A DNA stretch of 15,423 nucleotides. Origin: Actinomycetes bacterium. Lineage in GTDB: Bacteria > Actinomycetota > Actinomycetes > Actinomycetales > Cellulomonadaceae. Position 1 is the stretch's first letter; the number at the start of each line of letters is the position of its first letter. The notes beneath the pieces are model-generated. The model was given only the letters and a program-made list of their open reading frames with translations. It was not told the DNA's origin and ran no database searches. The stretch is from positions 1 to 15,423 of the forward strand of contig JAEWOA010000140.1 of assembly GCA_023461115.1 (NCBI GenBank). The letters are read 5' to 3'. The translations under genes and the position numbers were made by a program. This document shows positions 13,850 through 15,423 of the stretch, piece by piece.

Positions 13850-15080
13850 CGCCGGCCTCCGGCACCACCAGCACCACGCGCCACCCACCGTCGACGTCGG
13901 GCCCCGCGACCACCGACCCGCCGCACGCGACGGCGCGCTCCCGCATGTGGACCACCCCGTTGCCCACCCGGTCGTCGTCGGAGAGCCGGGCGGGCCCGGG
14001 GTCGCGCACGTCGAGCAGCAGCCCGCCGGTCGCGGGCACCGCGAGCGTGAGGGAGGCGGCGGCCGCCGACGAGTGGACCAGCACGTTCGTCAGCGCCTCC
14101 TGAGCCACCCGCACCACCGCGAGGCCGACCGCGGGCGCGCACGCCGGGAGCGGCTCCGGCAGGTGGACCCGCAGGTCGATGCCCGCCGCGCGCACGCGCT
14201 CGACGACGCCCGGCAGCGCCTCGATGCCGTGCGTCGGGGCCAGCGGGGCGGAGACGTCCTCGGTGGCGCGCAGCACCCGGACCACCGAGCGCATGGCGTC
14301 CAGCGCCTCACGGCCGGCCGGCGCGATCCACCGCACCGCGTCGCGCGGCGCCTGCGGTTGGGCGTCCGCGACCCGGTCCGCGGCCTGCGCCCGCACGACG
14401 ATCGCGGACACGTGGTGCGCGACCACGTCGTGCAGCTCGCGCGCGATGCGGGTGCGCTCGGTGTTGACGGCCTCCCGCGCGCGCACCTCCTGGAGCCCGA
14501 CGAGCTCCGCGTTCCGCGCGGCGAGCGACGCGGTCGTGTCCGCGAGCCGTCGCATGGTCGCGCCGAGCACCGCCGAGACGGCGACGAGAGCGGCGGTCTG
14601 CACCGCGTCCGAGAGGTCGATCCGCGGGGTCCACGCGCCGCCTTGGAGGCCGCTGAACACCCCCGCGAGCCCCGAGAGCAGCAGCGCGTCCGCGGCCAGG
14701 CCGACGGCCAGGACCACGACCAGCCGGTAGGCGCCGGCGAGCGTGACGGAGAAGGTCGCGACGAGCAGCGGGACGATGTGCGACGCCGAGACGACGCTCC
14801 ACCCGTCCATCAGCAGCGAGTACGTCACGGGGTAGGCCGTGGCCGCGAGCCAGAACCCGGTCCGGGGGGCCACGCGCCGCAGCGCCAGCACCACCATGAC
14901 CCACAGCCCGGCCCACCAGTACGTCGCCACCGCGCGCGGCATCCAGTAGTCCCACTGGAGCCCGGCGACCAGCGCGGCGGTCCACAGCGCGCCGACGGCC
15001 AGCGCGATCCGCAGGTCCTGCCGCCACGCCTGTGCGGGCCAGGCATCCGCGAGCAGTGGTGACGCGGCGGGGGCTGGCAT
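13842..15080 (-). CDS. DesK/NarX-type sensor histidine kinase
   Basis: A 412-residue membrane kinase that would phosphorylate the adjacent regulator. Residues 20-178 contain about five or six hydrophobic segments with short loops and no large outer sensor domain, implying that the signal is sensed in or at the membrane. The HisKA_3 dimerisation helix has ERTRIARELHDVVAHHVSAI with His217 as the phosphorylation site. The ATPase domain has N-box QEALTNVLVHS (Asn332), DVRDPGPARLSDDD, then GNGVVHMRERAVACGG. ATG 15080 is chosen because TACTGT lies 7 nt upstream (leaderless type) and it precedes the first membrane segment closely; the open frame further upstream reads as low-complexity, non-conserved sequence. 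The gene overlaps the regulator by 8 nt. Confidence 0.93.
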   Translation of the reverse strand: MPAPAASPLLADAWPAQAWRQDLRIALAVGALWTAALVAGLQWDYWMPRAVATYWWAGLWVMVVLALRRVAPRTGFWLAATAYPVTYSLLMDGWSVVSASHIVPLLVATFSVTLAGAYRLVVVLAVGLAADALLLSGLAGVFSGLQGGAWTPRIDLSDAVQTAALVAVSAVLGATMRRLADTTASLAARNAELVGLQEVRAREAVNTERTRIARELHDVVAHHVSAIVVRAQAADRVADAQPQAPRDAVRWIAPAGREALDAMRSVVRVLRATEDVSAPLAPTHGIEALPGVVERVRAAGIDLRVHLPEPLPACAPAVGLAVVRVAQEALTNVLVHSSAAAASLTLAVPATGGLLLDVRDPGPARLSDDDRVGNGVVHMRERAVACGGSVVAGPDVDGGWRVVLVVPEAGDA

Positions 15081-15087
15081 GGCGCCG

Positions 15088-15093
15088 ACAGTA
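15088..15093 (-). promoter_or_regulatory. -10 box for a leaderless kinase-regulator operon
   Basis: Minus-strand TACTGT is followed by 7 nt and ATG 15080. The spacing puts the expected transcript start at the start codon. No ribosome site and no good -35 are visible. Confidence 0.5.
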
Positions 15094-15121
15094 CGCGGGG
15101 TCGGCGCCGCAACCGAGGCGC

Positions 15122-15141
15122 CAGGAGTGGACAGGAGTGGA
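15122..15141. repeat. Perfect 10-bp tandem duplication
   Basis: CAGGAGTGGA occurs twice head to tail (15122-15131 and 15132-15141), directly before the palindrome at 15149-15166 in the 209-bp gap between the kinase operon and the next gene. Ten bp is about one helical turn, so the two copies face the same side of the DNA, as tandem regulator half-sites would. Confidence 0.6.
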
Positions 15142-15148
15142 TCCGTGT

Positions 15149-15166
15149 CTCCACCCCAGGGTGGAG
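15149..15166. promoter_or_regulatory. Perfect 8+2+8 palindrome, probable operator
   Basis: CTCCACCC-CA-GGGTGGAG: 8-bp arms with a 2-nt centre. The centre is too small for a stable RNA loop, so a dimeric protein site is more likely than a terminator. It lies 56 bp upstream of the kinase -10 box and 123 bp before the ATG of the rightmost gene. A NarL-type regulator acting on its own operon, on the rightmost gene, or on both would fit; the binder is not shown by the sequence. Confidence 0.55.
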
Positions 15167-15289
15167 GCCCTGGGCCCGGCCTGCGCCCGAGGGTTGTCCG
15201 GGCGCCCACCCCACGCCCGTCCACCGGCGCCGCGACGCGGTACCGCGGTCCGACGCGCCCACGCGGCCGCTGGCAGCAGGGTTGCCGGC

Positions 15290-15423
15290 ATGAGCCAAGG
15301 GACCGCACCTCCGACGACCAGGCCGCGACGACGCGAGGGAGTGCTCGCCGCGGCCGAGCGCCGACGGCGCCGGGCTCGCCGGTGGCGCCGCGGGCTCGTC
15401 GGGTCGCTCGCTGTGGCCGCGCT
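15290..15423 (+). CDS. 5' end of an unidentified membrane or secreted protein
   Basis: An open frame from ATG 15290 continues past the window edge (44 complete codons). It begins MSQGTAPPTTRPRRREG, then a strongly basic stretch (ERRRRRARRWRRG) followed by LVGSLAVAAL, the start of a hydrophobic segment. The positive-inside pattern suggests an N-terminal membrane anchor or the first helix of a permease. CAGGG lies 8 nt upstream. It is divergent from the two-component operon, the usual position for the target transporter or membrane protein of such systems. The family cannot be named from this fragment. Confidence 0.5.
   Translation, partial: MSQGTAPPTTRPRRREGVLAAAERRRRRARRWRRGLVGSLAVAA

Noticed and set aside
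13233..15062. Very long plus-strand open frames opposite the two-component genes
   Set aside because: Compositional artefacts of high GC: no domain motifs, Arg/Ala/Pro/His-rich translation, and antisense to two clear genes.
15081..15308. N-terminal extension of the histidine kinase frame
   Set aside because: Pro/Gly/Arg-rich and non-conserved in appearance, and it crosses the palindrome and tandem repeat. The leaderless ATG 15080 is better supported.

Overview
The window is GC-rich throughout, with strong G/C bias at third codon positions, several GTG or TTG starts and TANNNT -10 boxes a few bases upstream of start codons. This suggests a high-GC actinomycete. The family set (cytoplasmic GH3 beta-glucosidase, MMPL pump, DesK/NarL-type two-component pair, SpoIIE-type phosphatase) would suit a cellulomonad or related Micrococcales, but that is inference and no marker gene is present.

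Layout, left to right. (1) An AAA+ ATPase of the archaeal-ATPase/DUF234 type (minus, 33-1457) diverges from a GH3 beta-glucosidase (plus, 1624-3921). The gap between them carries a nested 39-bp dyad. (2) After the glucosidase comes a 719-residue sensor phosphatase (plus, 4023-6182). Its N-terminal two thirds read as a PAS-GAF-PHY phytochrome module that has lost the usual biliverdin-binding residues, and it ends in an intact SpoIIE-type PP2C phosphatase. (3) Converging on it is a solitary DNA cytosine-5 methyltransferase (minus, 6195-7352), preceded by a GC hairpin and an MMPL exporter (minus, 7421-9862). (4) Divergent from the exporter, a TetR regulator (plus, 9998-10675) and a maltose/galactoside-type O-acetyltransferase (plus, 10691-11305) form a tight two-gene unit. 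(5) A gluconokinase (minus, 11266-11805) overlaps the acetyltransferase tail by 40 bp and diverges from an MFS exporter (plus, 11898-13178). (6) A response regulator/histidine kinase pair (minus, 13175-15080) converges on the exporter, with the two stop codons sharing one CTAG. (7) A plus-strand gene starting at 15290 runs off the end.

How the genes fit together: the glucosidase, acetyltransferase and gluconokinase are carbohydrate functions. The MMPL/TetR pair looks like a regulated export module. The kinase/regulator pair is a complete two-component system whose target may lie beyond the right edge. The phytochrome-like phosphatase probably feeds a partner-switching (anti-sigma/anti-anti-sigma) pathway whose partners are not in the window. 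No tRNA, rRNA, CRISPR array, insertion sequence or prophage gene was seen. The most unusual item is the degenerate phytochrome-SpoIIE fusion. The recurring leaderless-type start architecture and the two regulatory palindromes at 1484-1522 and 15149-15166 also deserve attention.
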